Below are positions 1 to 8,495 of a DNA stretch of 64,000 nt, piece after piece. Origin of the DNA: Planctomonas deserti (GTDB lineage: Bacteria; Actinomycetota; Actinomycetes; Actinomycetales; Microbacteriaceae); assembly GCF_003067705.1 (NCBI RefSeq), contig NZ_QANL01000002.1, positions 806,001-870,000 on the forward strand. Reading direction: 5' to 3'. The stretch's first letter is position 1; each line of letters opens with the position of its first letter. The notes under the pieces were generated by a model. It made no database searches and was not told where the DNA came from. It saw only the letters and a list, made by a program, of their open reading frames with translations. The position numbers were made by a program, and so were the translations under genes.

Positions 1-144
1 CCTCAGCCACGGGATGTCGTCTCGGTACTGTTAGGTCACCGCAGCCGAAGTTCGATAGAGGTCTACGTTCACGATACGGAGAAAGCGGAGCGCGCGGCAA
101 TGATAGCGCTAAAGCCCCGCCGGATGGTCCTGGCAGGAGGGTGA
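1..144 (+). CDS. Tyrosine recombinase, C-terminal end only (TnpA-like)
   Basis: An open frame runs in from the left edge and stops with TGA at 142-144. The 47 visible residues contain LLGHRSRSSIEVYVH, the C-terminal signature of tyrosine recombinases: the catalytic His in LGH and the nucleophilic Tyr in VYVH. It lies one base before the next recombinase gene, which is followed directly by a small coiled-coil protein. That order matches the tnpA-tnpB-tnpC arrangement of Tn554-like transposons and recombinase-in-trio elements, so I read it as the TnpA member. The N-terminal arm-binding part and the catalytic Arg are outside the window. Function as a strand-exchange recombinase is inferred from the motif and context. 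Confidence 0.8.
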   Translation, partial: PQPRDVVSVLLGHRSRSSIEVYVHDTEKAERAAMIALKPRRMVLAGG

Positions 145-145
145 A

Positions 146-2674
146 GTGGTGCTCCAAGCTGTGAGAGACGCTCCACTGAGGCTTCCCACTGCCTCGCACG
201 CCGCGGTGACGTGGCAGGAGTTCCTCAGATCTCGGATCAAGTTTGACTGGCGCTCAGGAGAGTTTGACCAAGAGTCACTTGTCTACACCCCGGATCCCGC
301 CGACCCGACCACGGCGATCACGGTCTGCGAGAAGAAAGGCTGCGGCGTCAGACTCGAGCATCGCGGGTTGTGCCCGACATGCCTTACGGCACGAGGCAAG
401 GCCGAGGCGGCCGCTGGTTCAGCATTTGAAGTGAGCGAGTGGCTTCTGATTCCCCGGGTCAGGCGCCCGAAAGCCCGAGGATGTATCGTCATTGGATGTC
501 AGCGGTCCCACGGGACCCGCGGACTCTGCATCAGTCACGCGACCACTTTCAAGAGTTGGGCCGCAAGGAGGTCTCCTAGGCCGGACCCAGAGGACTGGAT
601 CCAGGCGCGAAACCCGAAGGGCCTCCAAGCCTTAACACGCTGTCTGGCGGTCATCTGTCAGGCTGACGCATGGGGCCAGTACGGACTCTGCGGCGCTCAT
701 TCCTACCGCTACAAGCGTTGGGCGACCGCGCGAAGTTCAGCGGAGCACTCGGTCGAGGCCTGGCTGAGGCTCGCGGTTGAAGTTCCTCACGACACCGATT
801 CGACGACCTCATACTCAGAGGTGATGGCCTTGCCCTTTGGCCTCTTACCCGAGCCACTCCGCTGGGAGCTGCTGTACGCCATTCAGCAACGAGACCTCTC
901 CGATACGGCCAGGATGACGCCCCTGGAATTTCGTCGTGCATATCTTCACCTCCGGCGGTCAGAACTCACGACGGCCGTCGGCCTTGAGGCGCTGACCATG
1001 AGAAACCAGGATCGCAACGCCACCGGGATGTTGCGTGACCTCCAATACCGAATCGATGAAGCCCATCGCGAATGGTCCGGTATCGACAATCGACCGGCGA
1101 ACGTCTACTTCATTCTTGATCTCGACCTCCGATACTCGACGAAGTCTGTTGGGCGAAATGCGAAAATCGACCTGCGCCCGATAAAAACCTCGTGGCTGCT
1201 CGATACGATGCGAGCGTTCCTTCTGGAGGGAGGGCCGCACGGGTATTCAGAGCTTTCGCAGGCCGGGCTGGTCGTGCAACTCGTTGATGATGTCCTGGTT
1301 GCTCGGCAAACCCGGATCGCGGCTCTCGGCCGTGCTGATATCGACGCCATAATGCGCGCTATACGAGCGCGCTGGACCACCGAATTGTCGCAGCGACGGC
1401 ACATCGCCGCTTTGCAGGCAATCATCCGTTTCGCGCGCACTAACACGGATGCCGTTCCAGTCTGGAAGCGCGTGCCCGCCGAGTTTGAGATTGATCGCTC
1501 GCGGCACCGGCCGAACGGCACGCCAGCCCGCGGCCGATCCGTTGACACCTTGGACGAGCCCTTTCGGTTCGTTCCTCAGCCGATAATCGATTGGTTGATG
1601 GACCACCTTCACCTCTTGGAGCGCCGGACCTCCTACCAGACGGCTGAGGCGCGGTTCCTGCTATACCTTCATGAGCGGTGTGGCCGGCGCACGGGTGAAA
1701 CGGTACGCCTCTTGAACGACTGTCTCAGCTACGACAACGCGGGAAACGCCTACCTTGAGTGGATCCAGGGCAAACCGCCGTGGGGGCAGGGGCGGCGCCT
1801 TCCAATAGACCAAGAGACGCACGATGCGATCAGGGAATGGCAGGCGTTCAAGAAGCAGGCCGGGGTGGAATCGAGATGGCTATTTCCATCACCGCGTCGA
1901 CGCGACTTGCCAATTGATCCTGGGTTTCTTCTTGCGCGCGTACACGATTTCATAGACATCATTGAGCGCGACGCTCCTTACGATTCCGAGGTCGAGGGAG
2001 CGGAAGGCAACCTGATCTACTTCGACCTATCAACCATCGACGCTTACTCCTTCCGGCACGCCTACGCCCAGCGGCATGCTGACGCAACGGATCAGTTTGG
2101 TCGCGAGGCGGTACCGCAGGACGTGCTTCGAGAATGGATGGGACACTCTAACGCGAACACCACGGCGGTGTACTACGCCGTCACGAAGCAACGCCGCATG
2201 AGGGCGATGGCTGCCTTGCCGCCCCGGCGACTCAACTTCCTTGGAAAACTGGTGCCGTTCGATAGGGAACGAGAGAGCTACAACAGAATTGGGGTTGCTT
2301 TCGGCAGTTGCACGGAACCGCGCAACGTTGCCGCCGGTGGTGCGGCGTGTGCGATGGATTACGCGTGCGAGTCGTGCCCATTCTTTCTCGTCGACCCTTT
2401 CGAGAAAGACGGGATGGTGGCAAAGCGGCAGTACCTGATGGCGCAGATTGAGCGGCTGCAAATCATCGCTCCCGACAGTCACATGGTCAGCCACTATCGA
2501 GCGCGGGTGGCTGACTGCGATCGAATCATTGGCGCCATAGATTCCTACATCGCCACTCTTGCTGGCGAGGAGCGCGAAAAGATCGTTTCGGCACTCGATA
2601 AGATGTCCGACATGCGCCGACGAGCAACAGCTCACCGTCGCATTGATCTACGCTCTCTCTTCCGGGGTGAATGA
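146..2674 (+). CDS. Large tyrosine recombinase (TnpB-like) with N-terminal zinc-finger repeats
   Basis: An 842-residue site-specific recombinase. The GTG start at 146 follows a strong GGAGG site (136-140) and lies one base after the preceding stop, so the two are probably co-translated. The C-terminal half carries the tyrosine recombinase catalytic set: Arg in GRRTGETVRL, the His/Arg box in YSFRHAYAQ, His in MGHSNANTT and Tyr in VYYAV. After it is a Cys cluster (CTEP, CAMDYACESC), common in TnpB-type proteins. The N-terminus (residues about 61-190) has three repeats of the form C-x4-C, spacer, GLC-x2-H/C, which look like zinc fingers. The usual Tn554 TnpB is shorter (about 630 residues); the extra length is mainly this finger region. 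It probably acts with its two neighbours in transposition. Confidence 0.85.
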   Translation: MVLQAVRDAPLRLPTASHAAVTWQEFLRSRIKFDWRSGEFDQESLVYTPDPADPTTAITVCEKKGCGVRLEHRGLCPTCLTARGKAEAAAGSAFEVSEWLLIPRVRRPKARGCIVIGCQRSHGTRGLCISHATTFKSWAARRSPRPDPEDWIQARNPKGLQALTRCLAVICQADAWGQYGLCGAHSYRYKRWATARSSAEHSVEAWLRLAVEVPHDTDSTTSYSEVMALPFGLLPEPLRWELLYAIQQRDLSDTARMTPLEFRRAYLHLRRSELTTAVGLEALTMRNQDRNATGMLRDLQYRIDEAHREWSGIDNRPANVYFILDLDLRYSTKSVGRNAKIDLRPIKTSWLLDTMRAFLLEGGPHGYSELSQAGLVVQLVDDVLVARQTRIAALGRADIDAIMRAIRARWTTELSQRRHIAALQAIIRFARTNTDAVPVWKRVPAEFEIDRSRHRPNGTPARGRSVDTLDEPFRFVPQPIIDWLMDHLHLLERRTSYQTAEARFLLYLHERCGRRTGETVRLLNDCLSYDNAGNAYLEWIQGKPPWGQGRRLPIDQETHDAIREWQAFKKQAGVESRWLFPSPRRRDLPIDPGFLLARVHDFIDIIERDAPYDSEVEGAEGNLIYFDLSTIDAYSFRHAYAQRHADATDQFGREAVPQDVLREWMGHSNANTTAVYYAVTKQRRMRAMAALPPRRLNFLGKLVPFDRERESYNRIGVAFGSCTEPRNVAAGGAACAMDYACESCPFFLVDPFEKDGMVAKRQYLMAQIERLQIIAPDSHMVSHYRARVADCDRIIGAIDSYIATLAGEEREKIVSALDKMSDMRRRATAHRRIDLRSLFRGE

Positions 2675-3316
2675 GTGATGGTCCAACCATCTACCGAAGG
2701 CCTCCGACGGTTTCAGGCTAAGGCTGCTCAGGATAAGAATCTAGCGGTGCTGCAGGCCTTGGATGCAGCCGCCGAGTCCGATGAGCCGCTCACCATTGCG
2801 GCGGTCGCGCGCCGGGCCGGCGTCTCGCGCGAGTTCATACACAGTCGCCCCGTGCTGCATGCGAAGGTTCAGGAAGTGGCTGCCTTGAGGGAGGATGCGC
2901 GGTCGCGGGTTGCACTTGATCAAGCGACCGTGCAAGAGGGGCGTGTCGCTGACCGCTCTACGCTCGCGACTAAAGTCATCCGGCAACGCGACGAGATTCG
3001 ACGCCTTGCAGACAGGGTGTCCGAGTTGGAGACCGCTCGATCCAAGCTGCTCGGCGAAAAGCTGCTGGCGCTCGACTCGACCGCCCAGGTGGATATCCAG
3101 GAAGCGCTTTCGCGGTCCGATCGGCTTCAGGCCGAGAATCTCGACTTGAAGCGCAGGTTGAACGAGGCCCAGCGCGTGCGAGCAGAACTCGAAGACGCCC
3201 TCGCAGCAGTTCGAGTCGCCCTCGCCGAGGCGCTATCGGATCAGCGGTTGAACGTGACTCCGTTGACCCCGCAGCGGCAGAGGCTCCCGGGGGCGCCGCC
3301 ACCGCCGGCTCCGTGA
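2675..3316 (+). CDS. TnpC-like accessory protein (DUF6262-type HTH plus coiled coil)
   Basis: A 213-residue protein that starts with GTG immediately after the recombinase stop (ATG at 2678 is an alternative), so it is translationally linked. Residues about 35-60 (TIAAVARRAGVSREFIHS) look like a helix-turn-helix that recognises DNA. Residues about 60-175 are a long charged coiled coil, and the tail is Pro-rich. This architecture, as the third gene after two tyrosine recombinases, matches the DUF6262/TnpC protein of Tn554-like elements, where TnpC influences orientation and efficiency of transposition. The role here is inferred from position and architecture. Confidence 0.72.
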   Translation: MMVQPSTEGLRRFQAKAAQDKNLAVLQALDAAAESDEPLTIAAVARRAGVSREFIHSRPVLHAKVQEVAALREDARSRVALDQATVQEGRVADRSTLATKVIRQRDEIRRLADRVSELETARSKLLGEKLLALDSTAQVDIQEALSRSDRLQAENLDLKRRLNEAQRVRAELEDALAAVRVALAEALSDQRLNVTPLTPQRQRLPGAPPPPAP

Positions 3317-3352
3317 CCTGCCTTCCAACTGAAACTACCGCAGCACGGCGCG

Positions 3353-3375
3353 CTGTTGTGTATTACAATAAACAG
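3353..3375 (+). promoter_or_regulatory. Interrupted inverted repeat and possible promoter before the HTH gene
   Basis: CTGTT (3353-3357) pairs with AACAG (3371-3375), and TATT (3361-3364) pairs with AATA (3367-3370), giving an imperfect dyad in the AT-richest stretch between the transposon genes and the HTH gene. A possible -35 (TTGTGT, 3356-3361) and -10 (TATGAA, 3378-3383) with a 16-base spacer overlap it. It could be an autoregulatory operator for the HTH protein, or a transposon end sequence. Confidence 0.3.
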
Positions 3376-3426
3376 GTATGAACAGCACTGAAAATCGCGC
3401 TACGGCGTGTCGTCTACGCTCGTCGT

Positions 3427-3711
3427 ATGCCACGGCCCACGCGCACGCCACCGCTGGCGCGCACCGAAAGTTGGCCGAACGTGCCATCGCCGGATCCCAG
3501 CGGTGAAGTAGCGCGCCGCTTCGCGCTGAACCTCCGATCAGCGCTCGGGGCGAAATCGCTACGAGCGGCGGCAGACGTGACCGGGGTCGATCACTCGACC
3601 ATCCAGGCGATCCTGCAGGGTCGTGTTTGGCCCGATTTAGAGACGATCGCGAAGCTTGAACGAGGCTTCGGGGTGGTCTTGTGGCCGGGACTCGTAGACA
3701 TCGACAGTTGA
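3427..3711 (+). CDS. Small XRE-like helix-turn-helix protein
   Basis: A 94-residue protein whose second half is a helix-turn-helix (SLRAAADVTGVDHSTIQAIL, then GRVWPDLETIAKLERGFG), a lambda-repressor/XRE-type fold of minimal size. It has no other domain, so it is either a DNA-binding regulator or the DNA-binding half of a two-protein unit. The start of the next gene, a metallophosphoesterase, follows within about 16 bases, so both are likely on one transcript. No good Shine-Dalgarno is visible before the ATG. The HTH assignment is firm; the target and purpose are unknown. Confidence 0.75.
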   Translation: MPRPTRTPPLARTESWPNVPSPDPSGEVARRFALNLRSALGAKSLRAAADVTGVDHSTIQAILQGRVWPDLETIAKLERGFGVVLWPGLVDIDS

Positions 3712-3717
3712 TCTGAG

Positions 3718-4569
3718 GTGGACGTGGTGGTGTCGACCGCCCCGCCCGATGGGCCGACCACAAGGCCCTTCGGCCTCGTTCCGTTATCCTCTGTGGCCAG
3801 GCTCGGTCTCATAGGAGACGTGAACGGGAGCACGCTCTACGCAATTCGTGCGGCGAAAAAGCTTTGTCAGCTCGGTGTGCGTGTGATCATCCAACTTGGC
3901 GATCTCGGCTTACTCAACTCTCGTCGCGACCACCCCGACCTCGAGTGGGTCAACCAGGAGCTGGAAGCTGCCGATCAATGGCTGCTCTTCGTCGACGGCA
4001 ACCAGGACAACTTCGACGAACTGCTGAGTTACGCGCTCCACCCCAGCGGGCTCCGGCCGATCACCTCAAGGATCTTTCACCTGCCTCGCGGGTACCGGAC
4101 GCGACTTTGGGATTTCCGCCTAGCCGCCCTCGGAGGCGCCAGCTCTGCAGACGCCTGGCGTGGACACTGGGAGCAGGAAGCTATTACCTCAGCGGATCTC
4201 GCTGACCTTGGGAGCGAGCGCGCCGAGATCATGATCGGCCACGACGCACCTCTGCACGTCCGGCCTCTCGAGGATTTTCTCGCAAGTACCGCGCACCGGT
4301 GGCCGGCTAGCGGGCGCGTGTACGCGCGCGGGGGTCAGGAAACCTTCCACGATGGCTTCCTGCAAGTCCGTCCGCGGGTTTACGTCGGATCGCATTACGA
4401 GCACCACGTCGACACGCGTGTGACGTATGCGGTAAATGGAGAGGCGTTCGAGACGCACGTGGTCCTACTCGACGCGTGTGGGCTTCCAGAATCGAAGAGC
4501 ATGGCGATCCTCGACTCGAGGACGCTCGAAATCCGGAGCTTCGCGTTGATCGATTCGGATCAGCCATGA
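3718..4569 (+). CDS. Metallophosphoesterase-family protein
   Basis: A calcineurin-like phosphoesterase of about 280 residues. Metal-binding motifs appear in family order: GDVNG (GDxHG with Asn replacing His), GDLG, GNQDN (the GNHD/E box, with Gln for His), then IGHDAP and a His-rich GSHYEHH. Two usual metal-binding or catalytic positions are therefore altered, so substrate and activity cannot be assumed. Four in-frame GTG codons (3718, 3724, 3727, 3730) compete as start; GAGG at 3715-3718 best serves 3724 or 3727. It follows the HTH gene and ends next to a membrane-protein gene, forming a compact cassette beside the recombinases. Confidence 0.75.
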   Translation: MDVVVSTAPPDGPTTRPFGLVPLSSVARLGLIGDVNGSTLYAIRAAKKLCQLGVRVIIQLGDLGLLNSRRDHPDLEWVNQELEAADQWLLFVDGNQDNFDELLSYALHPSGLRPITSRIFHLPRGYRTRLWDFRLAALGGASSADAWRGHWEQEAITSADLADLGSERAEIMIGHDAPLHVRPLEDFLASTAHRWPASGRVYARGGQETFHDGFLQVRPRVYVGSHYEHHVDTRVTYAVNGEAFETHVVLLDACGLPESKSMAILDSRTLEIRSFALIDSDQP

Positions 4570-4685
4570 CCAAGGGTTCTGGACATTTTCGGTCGACAAA
4601 CGAGTCCGCGGAATCGAAATCGGAGCGGAGATCGGCCCCGCCCCGAAACAACCGTCGAGTGGCGCTGGGAGGGGTGAATTCGAGG

Positions 4686-5168
4686 ATGCGGCAGTGGACC
4701 ACAAAGCAAGCGGAGCTTGACTTTCCCGCCGACGTTCTCGGCGCCGTCAGGGCGCGGCGCCTCGCTGCAGCCTACGCGAGGGGTGACTTGCCCCTGTTGC
4801 TACCGGGGCCACCGACGTACGGCTTCTCGACGGAGGATCTCATCGAGTTCGGCGTGACTCTGGAAGACCTTTCGGGTGAGATCTCCGGTTCCACCCTCGC
4901 AAGGATCGCTCGGGGGCTCCTCGTCCGCATTTTGAAAGTAGAGGGCCGCGACGCGGAAATCGACGCCCTGCCGCCCCTTCCAGATCGACCACCGGCATCA
5001 GCTGAACCGGAGAGATCGCGTCCCCCTCGAAGAGGGTCTCCGAGATTCCGCGAAAATTGGCCCTGCCACTTCGTTCCGATCGTGCTGGCGTCTCTCGTCG
5101 GAGTCGTGGTTGCCAAGCTGTCAAACTCGCTAATCCGCTACCTTCTGCTCCGCGGCTCCGCGCGATGA
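4686..5168 (+). CDS. Uncharacterised protein with a C-terminal membrane segment
   Basis: A 160-residue protein that I cannot assign to a family. The start at 4686 (MRQWTTKQAEL) follows GGGAGGGG with good spacing; an upstream in-frame ATG at 4566 overlaps the stop of the metallophosphoesterase (ATGA) and would add 40 low-complexity residues. The N-terminal 90 residues form a soluble helical domain (RARRLAAAYARGDLPLLLPG, then TEDLIEFGVTLEDLSG). A Pro/Arg-rich linker leads to one hydrophobic helix (about residues 133-155). Its end overlaps the next start by ATGA, so the two membrane proteins are probably translated together. Confidence 0.6.
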   Translation: MRQWTTKQAELDFPADVLGAVRARRLAAAYARGDLPLLLPGPPTYGFSTEDLIEFGVTLEDLSGEISGSTLARIARGLLVRILKVEGRDAEIDALPPLPDRPPASAEPERSRPPRRGSPRFRENWPCHFVPIVLASLVGVVVAKLSNSLIRYLLLRGSAR

Positions 5169-6058
5169 GCGAACCTGTGCTTCGACCGCTCTCCTCGTCC
5201 CGGATCGATCGGGGAGCGCCCCTTGTCGTCCTCCTGCTGATATTGACCGTCGGATCGCTGCTGGTCACGGTCGAACCGGCCTATACCACCACGGCCTTGT
5301 TCGTCTTCCTCGCCTACCTCCTGGCAGGAGATGTGTGGGCCTCACAGCTGTCGCGCACTCGGTGGGTGCCGGCCACCCACACCTCCCTGTGGCCTGAGAA
5401 CACTGCAATGGGCCTTGTCCTGTTCTTGCTTCTGGCGCACGGCGTCTGCACAGCGGTCGGCGCCCCCGTAGGTGGGTGGCTGTCCGTAGTGGGCATGGCC
5501 GTTGTCACCGCGGTGATCAGCCCCATCACTTTGGCGCGGTTCCCGGGGGTGCTTTTGGTTCCGCTTCGGGAGCTGCCCTCTGAGCCGCTCAGATACCAAG
5601 GAGCGGGTGTGGCTGTATCGACTCGGGCGCCGCGGCTGCCGGGGCACGGAGGCACGGCCGGTGCTCATCCTTCGCCCGTCGGCAGAACGGCGAAAGCGAA
5701 CCTTCTGCGGCTGAATCGCGAGTTGGAAGTTGACCTCCTGCACAGCCTCGGCCGCGCCGAGGAAGCCGCGGCGCTGGAACCCATCGAACAAGTGATCAGC
5801 CGTCTGGACGCTCGCCGCCGCGCCCGCCAACGGAAGTACCTCAACCGCCGGAGGATGCGCCGACGGCCGTCGAAGCGTCAAGGAGCCCGGATCGTCCGAC
5901 GGAGCGCCTCACGCCGCACCGGCCGCGTGTACGACCCGGACTACGACCCGGCGGCGAAGCGCGACGACGAGGACAACGAGTGGACCGACCTGGACAACAT
6001 CTCGGACAGTCAGGTCATCACCAACGCTCGCCGCAGCTCCGGGACTACGGCTCCGTGA
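5165..6058 (+). CDS. Multi-pass membrane protein with basic linker and truncated acidic tail
   Basis: A 297-residue protein starting at an ATGA overlap with the previous gene. Three or four hydrophobic segments (about residues 16-35, 40-60, 75-95, 103-130) precede a very basic region rich in RRR and then an acidic motif, YDPAAKRDDEDNEWTDLDN. The same motif recurs in a decayed gene at about 28.1 kb. Comparison with that copy shows that one base is missing here near 6033-6040: the frame ends at TGA 6056-6058 while the homologous continuation lies in another frame to 6177. The protein as read is therefore probably truncated by a frameshift. No function is recognised. Confidence 0.55.
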   Translation: MSEPVLRPLSSSRIDRGAPLVVLLLILTVGSLLVTVEPAYTTTALFVFLAYLLAGDVWASQLSRTRWVPATHTSLWPENTAMGLVLFLLLAHGVCTAVGAPVGGWLSVVGMAVVTAVISPITLARFPGVLLVPLRELPSEPLRYQGAGVAVSTRAPRLPGHGGTAGAHPSPVGRTAKANLLRLNRELEVDLLHSLGRAEEAAALEPIEQVISRLDARRRARQRKYLNRRRMRRRPSKRQGARIVRRSASRRTGRVYDPDYDPAAKRDDEDNEWTDLDNISDSQVITNARRSSGTTAP

Positions 6059-6152
6059 GACCGGAAGAGTTCACCGCGCTCTTCTACGCGCAGGCCTTCA
6101 TAAACTGGAGTTCGCTGTGCGTGCGCGATCTGCTTCAGATTCTGGACGGTCA
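5941..6152 (+). repeat. Dispersed homologous segment, copy 1
   Basis: This 212-base segment aligns by eye with 28125-28334 in the same orientation, about 22 kb away, with scattered substitutions and three small indels. Both encode the YDP, RDDEDN, DLDNI, DSQ, RP-EF, LFY, WSS and RDLL motif series. Both copies are broken by frameshifts at different places. Confidence 0.65.
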
Positions 6153-6177
6153 GGGCCAGCGGCCTTGGACGGACTGA
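6031..6177 (+). pseudogene. Frameshifted C-terminal continuation of the preceding membrane protein
   Basis: In a different frame from the preceding stop, this stretch encodes LRDYGSVRPEEFTALFY, then WSSLCVRDLLQILDGQ, and ends at TGA 6175-6177. The copy at 28.2-28.3 kb encodes the equivalent RLLRDFGKVRPDEF and VRDLLRIIDGQ segments, the first still in frame with its own acidic motif. The simplest reading is one lost base in this copy, separating the gene from its last 45 codons. A recoding event cannot be excluded. Confidence 0.5.
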
Positions 6178-6267
6178 CGCGAGAGCACGGTCATCCACGA
6201 AGGCGATTCTCTATGCGCGGTCATATCCGGTGCGGAGACTCGGCCCTCTGCCCGGTGTCGCACCAAT

Positions 6268-6723
<456 letters not shown>

Positions 6724-6750
6724 GTCGCTCCTGGTTCGGCGGGGGGACTT

Positions 6751-7131
<381 letters not shown>

Positions 7132-7133
7132 TC

Positions 7134-7736
7134 ATGACTGTTCCTCCCACCACGGTGATCGCCCTCGAGCCGGAGACTCTGCGGAGCTGGGTCTCGCAGC
7201 ATGAGGACCTGGTCGTGCTCGATGTGCGTTCTGCAGCGGAGTTCGAATCCCTGCACATCCGTGGTTCCTACAACGTTCCTCTGCCGCATCTGGCCGAGCA
7301 TGCAGACCAGGTGGCGGAGCGTCTGGGCAGCCGGGTGGTGCTCGCCTGCCAGTCGGGTGCCCGCGCTGAGCAGGCACGCCAGAGGCTGGCCGCCGCAGGC
7401 CTCGACACCGCGTATGTGCTCGTTGGTGGCGTGCCCGGTTTCGCGGCAGCCGGCGGCGATGTTGTCCGAGGCTCTGACCGGTGGGCGATGGAGCGGCAGG
7501 TGCGTTTCGCGGCAGGTTCCCTCGTCGTGCTCGGCCTGCTCGGAGGACGTTTCCTCTCACCACACCTGCGGTCCCTCGCCGGCGCGATCGGGACGGGGCT
7601 GACCTTCTCCGCAGCGACTAACACGTGCGCCCTAAGCCGAGTCCTCGCGGTCCTGCCGTGGAACAGGGCGACGAACGAGATCACCCCGACGGCCGCGATC
7701 GCACAACTCCCCGACACGAGCGAACAGGTTGCGTGA
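7134..7736 (+). CDS. Membrane-bound rhodanese (YgaP-like)
   Basis: A 200-residue protein. Residues about 10-110 form a rhodanese domain (VVLDVRSAAEFESLHI) with catalytic Cys in the loop CQSGARA; it would carry sulfane sulfur as a persulfide. Residues about 120-190 match the DUF2892-like membrane part of YgaP: a hydrophobic hairpin (FAAGSLVVLGLLGG, then LAGAIGTGLTFSAATNTCALSRVL) with a further Cys. It is the first gene of the rightward operon, 53 bases after the operator. The next gene overlaps its stop by GTGA. In cst-type operons such proteins move persulfide at the membrane; the acceptor here is unknown. Confidence 0.88.
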   Translation: MTVPPTTVIALEPETLRSWVSQHEDLVVLDVRSAAEFESLHIRGSYNVPLPHLAEHADQVAERLGSRVVLACQSGARAEQARQRLAAAGLDTAYVLVGGVPGFAAAGGDVVRGSDRWAMERQVRFAAGSLVVLGLLGGRFLSPHLRSLAGAIGTGLTFSAATNTCALSRVLAVLPWNRATNEITPTAAIAQLPDTSEQVA

Positions 7737-8395
7737 TCGTGGGGATGTTCGAGAAGGTCACAGCACTGTTCCGAAGATCTTCAACGACCGTGTCGGTAGC
7801 GGAGGCAAAGGACCTCCTGGCCGCCGGGGCGAGCCTGGTGGATGTCCGCACTGTGCGCGAATGGCGCGTCGGTCATGTTCCCTCCGCGAAGAACCTGCCA
7901 CTGGACACACTGCACAGCACGACCGCGGGAATCCGGAAGGACCGTCCCGTGGTGCTGGTGTGCCGAACCGGCGTCCGCTCGGCGGCCGCCGCTCAGTTGC
8001 TCGCCGATCGCGGATACGCCGCCCACTCGCTTCGCGGTGGGATCACCGCGTGGTTGGCCGCCGGGGAACCTTCTCAAAGCGATAACGGGGAGGAAACCAT
8101 GTCGGAGATCAGCATCACCGAAGCCGACCAGCGCCGAGCCACCGAGCAGGTCCTCGACGTCCGGGAGCATAGCGAGGTTGCCAGCGGGATGATTCCCGGC
8201 GTGATTCACATTCCGATGGGTCAACTTGGTCAGCGCCTGAACGAGCTGGACGCCCAGACGCCGATCATCGTCGTCTGCCGCAGCGGTAACCGCAGCGCCA
8301 TCACGGCAGAGGCGCTCACCTCCGCCGGCTACCGCGCCGACACCATGGCCGGCGGCATGATCGCCTGGACACGTGCGGGTCTTCCCACCACCTGA
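7733..8395 (+). CDS. Tandem rhodanese with two active-site domains
   Basis: A 220-residue protein with two complete rhodanese domains, each keeping its catalytic Cys: VCRTGVRSA in the first and VCRSGNRSA in the second. The GTG at 7733 overlaps the previous stop; ATG 7745 is an alternative. Between the domains the DNA reads GGGGAGGAAACC directly before an in-frame ATG at 8099, a strong ribosome binding site. The second domain could therefore also be made alone, and the gene looks like a recent in-frame fusion of two adjacent rhodanese genes. It probably relays persulfide sulfur between thiol carriers. No membrane segment or signal peptide is present. Confidence 0.85.
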   Translation: MIVGMFEKVTALFRRSSTTVSVAEAKDLLAAGASLVDVRTVREWRVGHVPSAKNLPLDTLHSTTAGIRKDRPVVLVCRTGVRSAAAAQLLADRGYAAHSLRGGITAWLAAGEPSQSDNGEETMSEISITEADQRRATEQVLDVREHSEVASGMIPGVIHIPMGQLGQRLNELDAQTPIIVVCRSGNRSAITAEALTSAGYRADTMAGGMIAWTRAGLPTT

Positions 8396-8495
8396 ACGGC
8401 ACACGACCGGCTCGAACGATCGCCTGAAAACGGCGTCCTCTCCTCGCCGAGCCCCGACATCCCTCATTTTCTGTTCTCTATCAAAGGATCTCTCC

